Shown one piece after another: positions 16,878 to 24,862 of a DNA stretch of 64,000 nucleotides; the stretch's first letter is position 1; every line of letters begins with the position of its first letter. The notes below the pieces were generated by a model, which saw only the letters and a program-made list of their open reading frames with translations, was not told where the DNA came from and ran no database searches. The stretch is from Actinoallomurus sp963799975 (GTDB lineage Bacteria; Actinomycetota; Actinomycetes; Streptosporangiales; Streptosporangiaceae). Where the stretch lies: NCBI GenBank assembly GCA_963799975.1, contig CAWCZF010000002.1:186001-250000 (forward strand), read 5' to 3'. Position numbers and translations under genes: made by a program.

Positions 16878-17534
16878 CTAGACCTGAACGTCGACGCGGA
16901 ATCGCGAGCCGGACAGCTCCACCGATCGGGTCGCGGACTCCAGGGTGTCGCCGGCGCCGATCATCAGGCTGACGAGCTGTGCCTCGAAACAGCGGTCGGC
17001 CGTCCATGGCTCGATCAGGTAGTCACCGAGTTCGAGGCTGACGAGCCCGTGCATCGCGATCCACATCTGATGGGCGACCAGCGCCGGATCGGCCGGCCGG
17101 AATCTTCCCGCGGTCACGCATCTGTCAGCGCATTCGGTCACGATTCCCAGGTTGTATCGGCCATGCTGACGGTCCTGTTCGGTCAGGGAGAAGCCGGCGA
17201 GCGATGATCCGCCGAACATGACCGCGTACAGGTGCGGGTTGGTCAGCGCGTTGCGCCGATAGGCCCGGCCGAGTAGCGCCATGTCGGCGACCGCGTCATC
17301 GGACCGCGTCGCGTCGTCCAGGTGCTGGGACAGGCGAGCGAATCCCTCGTGCACCATCTGCCGCACGAGTTCGGTTATCCCGCCAAAGTAGGTGTAGACG
17401 GCCATGGTCGAGGTGCCGGCCTCGGCGGTGATGCGACGCGTGGACAGGGCCTGGGGGCCCTCCTGCGCGAGCAGCCGGGCGCCGGCCTCGATCAGCGCCG
17501 GGCGCACACGGGGATCCAGCGGGCGAGGGCTCAC
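16878..17534 (-). CDS. TetR-family regulator (WHG-type C-terminal domain)
   Basis: A 218-residue protein. The helix-turn-helix is RPALIEAGARLLAQEGPQAL, then RITAEAGTSTMAVYTYFGG. The C-terminal NALTNPHLYAVMFGG and AHQMWIAMHGLVSLELGDYL fit the WHG/TetR_C_33 ligand domain. It is divergent from the small gene at 17604, and the gap contains a large palindrome likely to be its operator. Confidence 0.9.
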   Translation of the reverse strand: MSPRPLDPRVRPALIEAGARLLAQEGPQALSTRRITAEAGTSTMAVYTYFGGITELVRQMVHEGFARLSQHLDDATRSDDAVADMALLGRAYRRNALTNPHLYAVMFGGSSLAGFSLTEQDRQHGRYNLGIVTECADRCVTAGRFRPADPALVAHQMWIAMHGLVSLELGDYLIEPWTADRCFEAQLVSLMIGAGDTLESATRSVELSGSRFRVDVQV

Positions 17535-17545
17535 CCTTGCGATCG

Positions 17546-17589
17546 TAGCATTACAGCGATATGCTATGTACCATAGCAGCGTAATGCTA
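17546..17589. promoter_or_regulatory. Large composite TetR operator
   Basis: A 44-bp element with outer arms TAGCATTAC (17546-17554) and GTAATGCTA (17581-17589). Inside, GCTATG-TAC-CATAGC makes a second dyad. It can be read as two adjacent TAGCA/TGCTA sites and fills almost the whole gap between the TetR gene and the gene at 17604. Confidence 0.65.
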
Positions 17590-17603
17590 AGGAGACGAGC
17601 ATC

Positions 17604-17897
17604 ATGCGAAGTGAAAGGATTCCTTTCTCACAGCTCCGGCTGGTCTCCGGACTGGGACTGCTCGACGAGTGGGCGCAGGACGCCGGCCAAGCAGCGAAGA
17701 ACGTCATGTATCCGGCACTGTTCGCCATCCTCGATGGATCGGTATCTCGTTCGTACGAAATCGTCGGCGACGCATATGGGCCGGGCGAGTTTACTGTCAT
17801 GGTCAAGGATGACCTGGTAGTTCGGGTGTGTGTTCCCGACGACAATGCGACGTTCAGTATCGACTTCATCGGTCGCGTCGGCAGCACAACACCGTAA
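17604..17897 (+). CDS. Small protein of unknown function (97 aa)
   Basis: ATG 17604 follows AGGAG with 9 bp spacing. The sequence starts MRSERIPFSQLRLVSGLGLL and has a C-terminal beta-rich part (EFTVMVKDDLVVRVCVPDD, FSIDFIGRV). I do not recognise the family. No signal peptide or membrane segment is visible. Its promoter lies under the TetR palindrome, so it is the probable target of that regulator. Base composition is lower in GC than its neighbours. Confidence 0.65.
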   Translation: MRSERIPFSQLRLVSGLGLLDEWAQDAGQAAKNVMYPALFAILDGSVSRSYEIVGDAYGPGEFTVMVKDDLVVRVCVPDDNATFSIDFIGRVGSTTP

Positions 17898-18028
17898 TTA
17901 CGGTAAGTACACGAGACCAGCACTCAGATGTGTTATCGCGGCCATCCCGAGGCGTCTTGACGGTTCAAAACCGGCATGCGAGTGTGTGCCTGCCGTAGTA
18001 GGTACTCAAAGCCCTGTCGGGAGACGCC

Positions 18029-18592
18029 ATGTCGTCGCTGGAAGTCCCTGGTTTGGACGTTTCCTCACGAGTCCGCGCTCGTGACATCCAAATGGCTGCG
18101 GTCGCCGACGTGCGACGTCACGTTGTCATGATCTCCGGTGCGATCGACACCGTCGACCACGATGTCTCCGTCTACCTCAATCTCCCCGAGCCGGGCCGAT
18201 GGCAGGTGATCAAATCAGAGACCAATCTGACGGACCAGACCTGGGTGGCCATGCAGGTCACCACCGACGAGGACACGAGTTTCGTCAATGAGGCCGACGC
18301 CTCGGACACCAGCACGATGATCTTGTCACGCCAGTTCGCCAAATCGTTCATGACGCCTGACCTGCGACGGCTCACCTTCTACGACGGCGAGGTACGACCC
18401 GGCGAGTCGGTGCTGAAGGTGTATTCCATCGAGTGCACCAAGACTCGGCCGAGCTACGCGCACGCCCGGTGGAGCCCGGTCGCGACCGACACTCCGGAGC
18501 AGACGGCGGAAAAGCTTGAGCGGCTGGTCACCGACGGCATGCCGCAGCGCCCGGTGATCGAGCTGGTCATCCCCGTGACCGTCATCGGCTAG
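18029..18592 (+). CDS. Hypothetical protein (187 aa)
   Basis: ATG 18029 follows GGGAGAC. The protein has mixed alpha/beta character (HVVMISGAIDTVDHDVSVYL, RWQVIKSETNLTDQTWVAMQ, ILSRQFAKSFMTPDLRRLTF) and ends PVIELVIPVTVIG. I do not recognise the family. Its stop is directly followed by the ATG of the flavoprotein gene at 18593, so the two are translationally coupled and probably functionally linked. Confidence 0.7.
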   Translation: MSSLEVPGLDVSSRVRARDIQMAAVADVRRHVVMISGAIDTVDHDVSVYLNLPEPGRWQVIKSETNLTDQTWVAMQVTTDEDTSFVNEADASDTSTMILSRQFAKSFMTPDLRRLTFYDGEVRPGESVLKVYSIECTKTRPSYAHARWSPVATDTPEQTAEKLERLVTDGMPQRPVIELVIPVTVIG

Positions 18593-19936
18593 ATGCCGAT
18601 CACGTTCATCCCCGAGCCCCACCTGCTCGACTCGCCGCGGGGACGGCCGTGGCCGCGCCTTCCGATTGCGAGCACCGGCGCCCAGTCGGTCAGACCACCC
18701 GTCAGCGCCGACGTGGCGATCGTCGGCGCCGGCCCGGCGGGCCTGGCGGTGGCCTCGGCGCTGTGGCATCTCGGCGTGCACGACGTCGTGCTGCTCGACC
18801 AGGGAAAGCGGCCGTGCGGCCGGTTCCTCGACCGGATCGACGTCATCGGGCAGCGCGTCCTGCGGTCACCGTACGAGCACCACCCGGGCGTCGAGGGGTA
18901 CCGGGATTGTGAGTTGCTTGACTTCGCGCGCCTGCACTGGTCCCTGCTGACCGGTGTGGAACGCCGCGAGGTCCGGATGGCGCAGGCGGGACACCGGTCG
19001 GTCGTGCCCGTCGACGTCTTCGAGGCGTTCTGCCGGCAGGTGGCCACCATCCACCACGTACCCGAGCGCACCTGGCGGACGAGCGTACGCGAGGTGCGGC
19101 CGGCCGCTGACGGCGTGCGGCTTCGCGCCGACGGTTTCGAGGTGAACGCCGCGTTCGCGGTCCTGTGCACCGGCGAACAGCGCCGCGCCGCACCGGCGGC
19201 CTGGTGGCACGGCCGCCCACCGCCCACCGGCGTCGGCTACTGGGACCAGCCGGTGCCGTACGGCATCGAGCGCCTCGTCGTCATCGGTGCGGGCCTGACG
19301 GCGGCGCACCTGATCTCCAACGCCCTGGCCGCCGGTCAGCGGGTGCACTGGATACTGCGCGCACCGCAGGAGCGCTACCAGTGTTCCGACGTCAACTCGG
19401 CGTTCTTCCGCGCCGAGGGCAGGGCACGCTTCGACGGTGTGCCATGGCAGGAGCGCCTGGCACTGATGCGCATGCAGCGCCGGGCGTCCACGATGTTCGA
19501 GTTCCGGCCACGGCTGCACCGCGCCGAAGCCGGCGGCCGGCTGACCGTACACCGCGGGCGGCCCGTCTCGACGGTGACCGACGACGACACTGGGGGGACG
19601 ATCGTCCGCCTCGCGGGCGGTGGACGGGTCGGCGGCGACCACGTGGTGCTGGCGCTCGGGACCACCATGTCGAACGGCGATCAGCTGCTGCCGGCGGGGC
19701 TGGTCGCGGCGCGCGACGGGTGGCCCGACCTGGATGAGCGGACGCTCGCCTACCGAAGCGCCCCTCGGGTGTTCGCGGTGGGCGCGGCGGCCGGCATGGT
19801 GCTGGGACCGGGCGCACGCAACATCGACGGTCACCGCGTCGCCACCGCGAGAGTGGCCACCACGATCGCCACCGGCCTGGGCCACGACCACCGCGAGCGC
19901 TACGACACCGCGGCCGGCGTGATCGTCCATGCCTAG
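18593..19936 (+). CDS. FAD-dependent oxidoreductase (FAD/NAD(P)-binding protein)
   Basis: A 447-residue protein. VAIVGAGPAGLAVASAL (residues ~42-58) is the FAD dinucleotide-binding motif, and LVVIGAGLTAAHLISNAL (~225-242) a second Rossmann motif for NAD(P)H. The C-terminal RVFAVGAAAGMVLGPGARNIDGHR closes the FAD domain. The architecture is that of flavin monooxygenase or pyridine-nucleotide oxidoreductase relatives, but the FMO fingerprint FxGxxxHxxxY is not visible, so the reaction is open. It is the middle gene of a three-gene operon with two unknown proteins. Confidence 0.85.
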   Translation: MPITFIPEPHLLDSPRGRPWPRLPIASTGAQSVRPPVSADVAIVGAGPAGLAVASALWHLGVHDVVLLDQGKRPCGRFLDRIDVIGQRVLRSPYEHHPGVEGYRDCELLDFARLHWSLLTGVERREVRMAQAGHRSVVPVDVFEAFCRQVATIHHVPERTWRTSVREVRPAADGVRLRADGFEVNAAFAVLCTGEQRRAAPAAWWHGRPPPTGVGYWDQPVPYGIERLVVIGAGLTAAHLISNALAAGQRVHWILRAPQERYQCSDVNSAFFRAEGRARFDGVPWQERLALMRMQRRASTMFEFRPRLHRAEAGGRLTVHRGRPVSTVTDDDTGGTIVRLAGGGRVGGDHVVLALGTTMSNGDQLLPAGLVAARDGWPDLDERTLAYRSAPRVFAVGAAAGMVLGPGARNIDGHRVATARVATTIATGLGHDHRERYDTAAGVIVHA

Positions 19937-20390
19937 CCCCGACGGCTTCGACGGGCGGTTCTCCATGCCCGCCGTCGACGACCCTCCGCTGACCGAGACC
20001 GGCGTGATCCTCATGGGGCTGGACGCCGACCGGCTTCTCGCCGGGCTCGGCCTGGCGGCACTCGCCGACGACCCCGCGCACGTGGCGATGGCGATCGACC
20101 ACGCCAGGCATCACGCCCTGCATATGACGATGGACACGCTGGCCGACGCGGGAGCACGCGTGTGGTCGTCGGCTCGTGCGGCGGTCGCCGAGGCCGGCGA
20201 GGGAGCATCGGTGTCCGCGTCGCTACGGCAGGCATGGGCGCAGACATTCCAGCTGGTGGCCGGTGCGCGTACCGGCCAGTACGGGCCGGCCGGCAACGCC
20301 TACCTGACCGCGTGCTGGCTGCGCCGAGCGGAGATCGACCCGCGGTCGGCTCACCTCACGGGCGGTGGGCAGGACAAGCACGACGAGTAG
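19929..20390 (+). CDS. Hypothetical protein (153 aa), flavoprotein operon
   Basis: ATG 19929 lies 8 bp inside the end of the flavoprotein gene, showing coupling. The sequence is largely helical (DADRLLAGLGLAALADDPAH, AIDHARHHALHMTMDTLADA, SASLRQAWAQTFQLVAGART). HARHHALHMT carries several His, which could bind metal, but I do not recognise a family. With 18029 and 18593 it forms a small operon of unknown role. Confidence 0.65.
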   Translation: MPSPDGFDGRFSMPAVDDPPLTETGVILMGLDADRLLAGLGLAALADDPAHVAMAIDHARHHALHMTMDTLADAGARVWSSARAAVAEAGEGASVSASLRQAWAQTFQLVAGARTGQYGPAGNAYLTACWLRRAEIDPRSAHLTGGGQDKHDE

Positions 20391-20420
20391 GTACGGGCCG
20401 TACCGCCGAACGGTCGGATG

Positions 20421-22151
20421 TCACTTCACGACGGTGTCAGCGGCGCGATGTGCGGCGAGCCGCGGCGGTGTCTCCCGTGGGCGCGTCTTGAACACGAAGT
20501 CCCGCCGTGCCGCGTCGAAGCCGCGACGGTCATCGAAGATGTCCTCGCTCATCCGGGCGAGCTCCTCGATCTGGTGTGCGTCCAGGGGCTTGACCCGCGC
20601 GTCCCGTACGAGCCGAGTCCGCTTGGCTCGCAGGAGCCGCTCGTACCGGTCCGCGTCTTTCGCGAGCCGGTGGCACTCGTCCAGCACCGTCGCCTCGAAC
20701 ATCTCCCGGCCGCCCGGCAGCAGATGGTCGGCCACGCCGAGTTCGACGGCCTCGACCGCGCTGATCGGCAGGCACCCCTCGGTCAGCTCGGCCGCGGTCT
20801 GCGGACCCGAGCGCCGGGCCAGGGTGTACGTCCAGTACTCCGACCCGTACAGGCCCATCGTCTGGTAGTGCGGGTTGAGCACCACGTCCGAGCGGACGTA
20901 GAGAGCGTCGGCGCCGAGCGCCATCATCACGCCGCCGGCCCCCGCGTTGCCGGCCATGGCCGCGACGACGAGGTGGGAGTCACAGGCGACGATCCGCCGG
21001 CAGACCTCGTTGATCGCCTGGATGTTCGCCCACGCCTCGGCCGGCGGATGCTCGGCCGCCTCGATGACGTTGAGGTGGATCCCGTTGGACCAGCTCTCAC
21101 CGCCGCGCAGCAGGAGTACCCGCGTGTCCTGGGCCGCGGCGTGGCCCAGGACGTCCGCGAACTCGCGGCACTGCGCGGTGGACATGGCGCCGTTGTAGAA
21201 GTCGAAGGAGATGATCCCCACGTCGCCCTCGCGGGTGTGGACGACGTCCTTGCCGAGGTCCGCCAGCGACGGGTCGAGCCGCGCGGCGGTGGTGACCCCG
21301 GCGAGGACGGTGGGCTCTCCGTTCGCGCGTGCCGTCAGCTCCAGGGCGAGTACGGCCGGGAGCTTGAGGTTCCTCGTCGCGGCGCTCTTGAGCCGCCCGA
21401 TCCGTACCGTGCCGTCACCCGTGCGCACCAGGACGCTCGTTCCGGCCACCGCCACGATCTCGCCCGGGCGGCCCGCGAGGTCGGGGCCGGGGTGCGCGTC
21501 GTACGCGTGGACGACCTGGTCTCCCAGGGTCGTCCGCACGCCCGGCGAGCCGTCCGCCGCCCGGATCGTGCGCACGATGTCGGCCGTGGAGCCGGACCAG
21601 GCGAACGCGCGGTCGGCCTGCCGCATCAGGGGCCGCAGCCGGCCCCCGACGTCCGGACTGGAGTAGTCCAGCGGCCGCGGGACGAACTCCGGGTCGGCGG
21701 CCTTGGCGACCACTTCATGGATCAGTTCGATCGCGGCGTCGGCGACGGCGCCGTTGTAGAGACCGCTCTTGCGTAGCGGGCCGCCGGGGACCGTGATGGT
21801 GCGGGTGGCCCAGATCGGGCCGGCGTCCATCTCGTCCACCGCCTGCAGGGCGGTGACGCCCCACTCGGTCTCGCCCTCCATGATCGCCCAGTCCAGCGAG
21901 GACGGCCCGCGGTCGCCGACCGGCCCGGGATGGATGATCACCGTACGATGCCGCTCCCAGATCTGGGCGGGCACTCGGTCCTTCAGGAACGGGCACACGA
22001 TCAGGTCGGGACGGGCGAGGCCGACGCCCTCGACCATGTCATCCGTGCTCGTCGCGAGTTCGACGCTCACCGTGTGGCCGGTCCGGCGGAGTTCCAGCCA
22101 TGCTCGCTGGGTGAGGCCGTTGAATGCGGATGACAGCAGCAGAACGTTCAA
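20421..22151 (-). CDS. hoxX: HoxX/HypX-like hydrogenase maturation protein
   Basis: A 576-residue protein from the TTG at 22151, chosen because AAAGGA lies just upstream and relatives begin at this point (LNVLLLSSAFNGLTQRAWLE). Residues ~1-260 resemble formyl-tetrahydrofolate-dependent formyltransferases (HPGPVGDRGPSSLDWAI); ~300-576 are a crotonase/enoyl-CoA hydratase domain (VLLLRGGESWSNGIHLNVIE). In HypX this pair makes the CO ligand of [NiFe]-hydrogenase from formyl-THF via formyl-CoA. No hydrogenase or hyp genes lie in the window, so the partner is elsewhere or the protein serves another one-carbon reaction. Confidence 0.85.
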   Translation of the reverse strand: MNVLLLSSAFNGLTQRAWLELRRTGHTVSVELATSTDDMVEGVGLARPDLIVCPFLKDRVPAQIWERHRTVIIHPGPVGDRGPSSLDWAIMEGETEWGVTALQAVDEMDAGPIWATRTITVPGGPLRKSGLYNGAVADAAIELIHEVVAKAADPEFVPRPLDYSSPDVGGRLRPLMRQADRAFAWSGSTADIVRTIRAADGSPGVRTTLGDQVVHAYDAHPGPDLAGRPGEIVAVAGTSVLVRTGDGTVRIGRLKSAATRNLKLPAVLALELTARANGEPTVLAGVTTAARLDPSLADLGKDVVHTREGDVGIISFDFYNGAMSTAQCREFADVLGHAAAQDTRVLLLRGGESWSNGIHLNVIEAAEHPPAEAWANIQAINEVCRRIVACDSHLVVAAMAGNAGAGGVMMALGADALYVRSDVVLNPHYQTMGLYGSEYWTYTLARRSGPQTAAELTEGCLPISAVEAVELGVADHLLPGGREMFEATVLDECHRLAKDADRYERLLRAKRTRLVRDARVKPLDAHQIEELARMSEDIFDDRRGFDAARRDFVFKTRPRETPPRLAAHRAADTVVK

Positions 22152-22557
22152 TTCGTGTCCTTTACGGGACGTGATTCCGAATGCGCGGTGAGCATTCACG
22201 TCCGTCGGCGGGTACGACCACATCCGCGCCTTCCCGCCGCAGGGAAAGGTGGCCCGACGGCGGCAATGAGGCGTTGTCCATGGCGTGCCGCCTCACCACT
22301 ATCGCGTCGTGGCAAGGCGTGCGGGGGTGCGGAGTACTCGTCATCGAGCACGTCGAAAGTCACTGGTCAGCTACACGGCGTCTCCGCGGGAGACACACTT
22401 CCCCGGCCGTCCATCCGGCGGGACGAGAAGGTAAAGGGCAAGTAATAATGTAGCAGGACAGGATTTTATCGGGCAAGACAGTCAAGGGTCGGCCGATGGC
22501 GCGAATGATTCGTCAAAGCGACGACGCTCGGCCGTTCCCGACGAGCCGTACTGGTCC
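22152..22557. other. Intergenic region upstream of HoxX-like gene
   Basis: About 400 bp without a convincing gene. It must contain the HoxX-like promoter on the minus strand. A lower-GC stretch around 22430-22480 could contain promoter elements. I see no tRNA, strong hairpin or mobile-element end. Confidence 0.5.
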
Positions 22558-22851
22558 TCAGTTGAGCCGCTGCTCCAGGTGGACGGTGACGGTGTCGCCG
22601 GTGGTCTTGCCGATGGCGCGGCGCAGTTCGGCGGTGACGGGGAGCTTGTGCGTGCCGTCGCCGAGGGCCATGAAGGAACTGGTGAACGGGATTCCGTCGA
22701 TGGTGCCGGAGACCTTGACCAGGCCGCGGGTGCCGAAGTACTCGGCGGATCCGTCGAGCTTGACGTACGTCCAGCCGCCCTTCGCCTCGCTGTGCAGCAG
22801 CGTGGCGGTGAAGGTGCGGTCGAGGGGGCGCGGAGCCCGGATAGCAGACAT
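22558..22851 (-). CDS. DUF1905-domain protein
   Basis: A 97-residue protein from the ATG at 22851 behind a GGAGG-type ribosome site. FTATLLHSEAKGGWTYVKLDGSAEYFG, then GLVKVSGTIDGIPFTSSFMA and the end GDTVTVHLEQRL match DUF1905, a small beta-barrel domain of unknown function. It lies 26 bp after the DUF1761-like gene on the same strand, so the two probably share a transcript controlled by the divergent TetR. Confidence 0.88.
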   Translation of the reverse strand: MSAIRAPRPLDRTFTATLLHSEAKGGWTYVKLDGSAEYFGTRGLVKVSGTIDGIPFTSSFMALGDGTHKLPVTAELRRAIGKTTGDTVTVHLEQRLN

Positions 22852-22877
22852 TCGATCTTCCCTCCGTGGCGCGAGGT

Positions 22878-23264
22878 TCAGTGGAGCAGGGCGACGACGA
22901 CGGCGACGAGCAGGAGCTTGAGCAGCCAGTCGCCGGCGTGCATCGCGGCGGTGACGACCGGCACGCGCTCCCAGCTCACCGATCCTGTCAGCAGCACGAC
23001 CGGGAAGGCGACCCAGGTGAGCAGGGCAAGGCCCAGCACGCCGGGCAGGCCGAGCAGGTGTGCCCGCGTGGCGATCCACGCGAAGACGGCGGCGACCACC
23101 GCGGTGCGGGCGAGTTCGATCACCACCTTCGCCGGTCCTGGACGGCCGCGGGCCGGCGCGGCGGCGCCGAGCGCCCGCGCCTCCAGCGGCATCACCACGG
23201 TGTAGTAGACGGAGCTGAGCACGAACGCCGCCACCGCGGCGACGGCGATCCCGAGCATGATCAT
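22878..23264 (-). CDS. DUF1761-like membrane protein
   Basis: A 128-residue hydrophobic protein with about four predicted membrane helices (IMLGIAVAAVAAFVLSSVYY, RTAVVAAVFAWIATRAHLL, ALLTWVAFPVVLLTGSV, WLLKLLLVAVVVALLH). The pattern SSVYYTVVMP and GDWLLKLLL fits DUF1761. The function is unknown. Its promoter gap to the TetR gene holds two GTAC-N6-GTAC elements, so it is a likely TetR target, with DUF1905 downstream. Confidence 0.8.
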   Translation of the reverse strand: MIMLGIAVAAVAAFVLSSVYYTVVMPLEARALGAAAPARGRPGPAKVVIELARTAVVAAVFAWIATRAHLLGLPGVLGLALLTWVAFPVVLLTGSVSWERVPVVTAAMHAGDWLLKLLLVAVVVALLH

Positions 23265-23280
23265 TGTGTCCCCCTTTTTA

Positions 23281-23326
23281 GTACTGTTCGGTACCGTAGC
23301 CTGACCAGCAGCGTACTGCCTAGTAC
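23281..23326. promoter_or_regulatory. Twin TetR operator sites GTACTG-N4-GTAC
   Basis: GTACTGTTCGGTAC (23281-23294) and GTACTGCCTAGTAC (23313-23326) are two like-oriented imperfect palindromes 32 bp apart in the gap between the DUF1761 and TetR genes. Dyads of this GTAC type are known for TetR regulators next to small membrane-protein genes. Confidence 0.6.
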
Positions 23327-23335
23327 TATTTAGAC

Positions 23336-23986
23336 ATGACGACGCGGGCAGTGGAATCGCAGGGGCGCGGCCGGCCCGGTGGCAGCAGCGGTGCGGACCT
23401 GCTGGCGATCGCCCGGCAGGTGTTCCTCACCCGGGGGTACGCCGCCGCCACGATGGACGCGGTGGCGGCCGGCGGGCGCATCTCCAAGCAGACGCTGTAC
23501 CGCCGGTACCCGTCCAAGGAGGCGCTGTACGCCGCCGTCGTACGCGACTGGGTCGACCGCGGATACGACGCGATGCACCCCCATACCCGCGAGCTGGCCG
23601 AGACCCGGGACGTACGCGCCGGGCTGCTACGCCTCGCTCAGGTGCTGCACGCGGGGGTGCTCAGCACGCCGGTGCTCCAGATGCGCACCCTGATCGCCGC
23701 CGAGGCCGAGCGGTTCCCCGAGGTCGCCGCCGACTACGTCGCCCGCAGCTGGGATCGCAACCAGGCGCTGCTCGGCGACGCGCTCGAGCGGCTCGCCGGG
23801 CGCGGCCTGCTGCGGCTGGAGCAGGCCGCCATCGCCGCCGAGCAGTTCACCTGGCTCGTCCTCGCCGCGCCGCTCAACCGCCTCACTCTCCAGGCCGGGG
23901 GGTCCTCCCTCGTCACCGAGGCGGACCTCGAGACGACCGCCACCGAGGCCGTCGACACCTTCCTCAGCCGCTACGGCCGGCCGTGA
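23336..23986 (+). CDS. TetR-family regulator
   Basis: A 216-residue protein. The helix-turn-helix reads LLAIARQVFLTRGYAAATMD, then AVAAGGRISKQTLYRRYPSKEALY. The C-terminal domain (VLQMRTLIAAEAERFPEVA, AEQFTWLVLAAPLNRLTL) fits the AcrR-type C-terminal domain. It is divergent from the DUF1761/DUF1905 pair and likely represses it through the twin sites in the 71-bp gap. Confidence 0.92.
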   Translation: MTTRAVESQGRGRPGGSSGADLLAIARQVFLTRGYAAATMDAVAAGGRISKQTLYRRYPSKEALYAAVVRDWVDRGYDAMHPHTRELAETRDVRAGLLRLAQVLHAGVLSTPVLQMRTLIAAEAERFPEVAADYVARSWDRNQALLGDALERLAGRGLLRLEQAAIAAEQFTWLVLAAPLNRLTLQAGGSSLVTEADLETTATEAVDTFLSRYGRP

Positions 23987-23990
23987 CCGC

Positions 23991-24827
23991 TCATGGGCTC
24001 AGGTCGGTGCGCGCCTGACCGGTGGCCGGGTCGTACGGGACCGAGAGGTGCTGATGGATCATCAACCACACGTCGTCCCTCCGCTCGAACACGCGGGTTC
24101 CGCGCGACCAACTGTCGAACCTCCGGTCGCCGGGCCGCTCGATCCCGACGCGGTTGAGCCCCCACGCCACGGCGAGGTCGCCCCGTACGAGGATCTTCAG
24201 GTCGGGCACGTCCCACGTGACCTCGGCCCCCTCGGACCGGCCGAGGCCACGCGCGCAGACCTCGCGTACGGCCTCGACGCCGTCGTACCGCAGCGGCGCC
24301 TCGTGTTCGTAGGAGACCACGTCGCCGGCGATGGCCGACATCATGCCGTCCAGGTCCTTCGCGGCGGTGGCGTCGAACCATCGCCGGTGCAGGTCGCGCA
24401 CCTCGTTCTCACCGGCCTCGTCACGGTCGCCGTCCAAGAACGGGAACGAATGGTGCTCGTGAGCGACCACCCATCGGCCGCCCTCCCGCCGCAGGCCGAA
24501 CGTCAGGCGCAGGCGGAGCCCGGGCCGGTCGGAGAGCTGCGCCGGGGTGCCGCAGCGCAGCAGGGCGCAGGCGAAGGCCACGACGTCGCCGGCGGTGACG
24601 TCCAGCGACTCGATCGCGAACTCGGCGCCCTGCGCCTGCCAGTCGAAGAAGGGCGGCCACGTCTCGCGGTAGGCGTCCAGGCCGCGCACGCCCTCATGCG
24701 GCGGCGGCACGTCGTACATGACGATGTCCTCGGCGTGGTCCGCGACGACCTGGTCGAGGTCGCCGCGGTGCACCGCCTCGGCCCAGCGCTCGATCAGGGC
24801 ATGAATCTGCTTCTCGTCCGTCGGCAT
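23991..24827 (-). CDS. Tandem SnoaL-like/NTF2-fold protein
   Basis: A 278-residue protein made of two NTF2-like domains: residues ~1-130 (IHALIERWAEAVHRGDLDQV, GLDAYRETWPPFFDW) and ~140-275 (VRDLHRRWFDATAAKDLDGM, DLAVAWGLNRVGIERPG). Each would form one cone. It lies 35 bp after the ECF sigma gene on the same strand; that sigma factor also ends in a SnoaL-like domain. It may be an effector or signal-binding partner of the sigma factor (inference). Confidence 0.85.
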   Translation of the reverse strand: MPTDEKQIHALIERWAEAVHRGDLDQVVADHAEDIVMYDVPPPHEGVRGLDAYRETWPPFFDWQAQGAEFAIESLDVTAGDVVAFACALLRCGTPAQLSDRPGLRLRLTFGLRREGGRWVVAHEHHSFPFLDGDRDEAGENEVRDLHRRWFDATAAKDLDGMMSAIAGDVVSYEHEAPLRYDGVEAVREVCARGLGRSEGAEVTWDVPDLKILVRGDLAVAWGLNRVGIERPGDRRFDSWSRGTRVFERRDDVWLMIHQHLSVPYDPATGQARTDLSP

Positions 24828-24862
24828 GGTCGGCTCCGTCCTTCGCGGGGGTGGTGCTTCCG

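Noticed and set aside
17950..17985. A tRNA T-arm-like sequence (GACGGTTCAAAACCGGC)
   Set aside because: No matching acceptor stem, anticodon arm or D-arm could be folded around it, and one stem pair mismatches.
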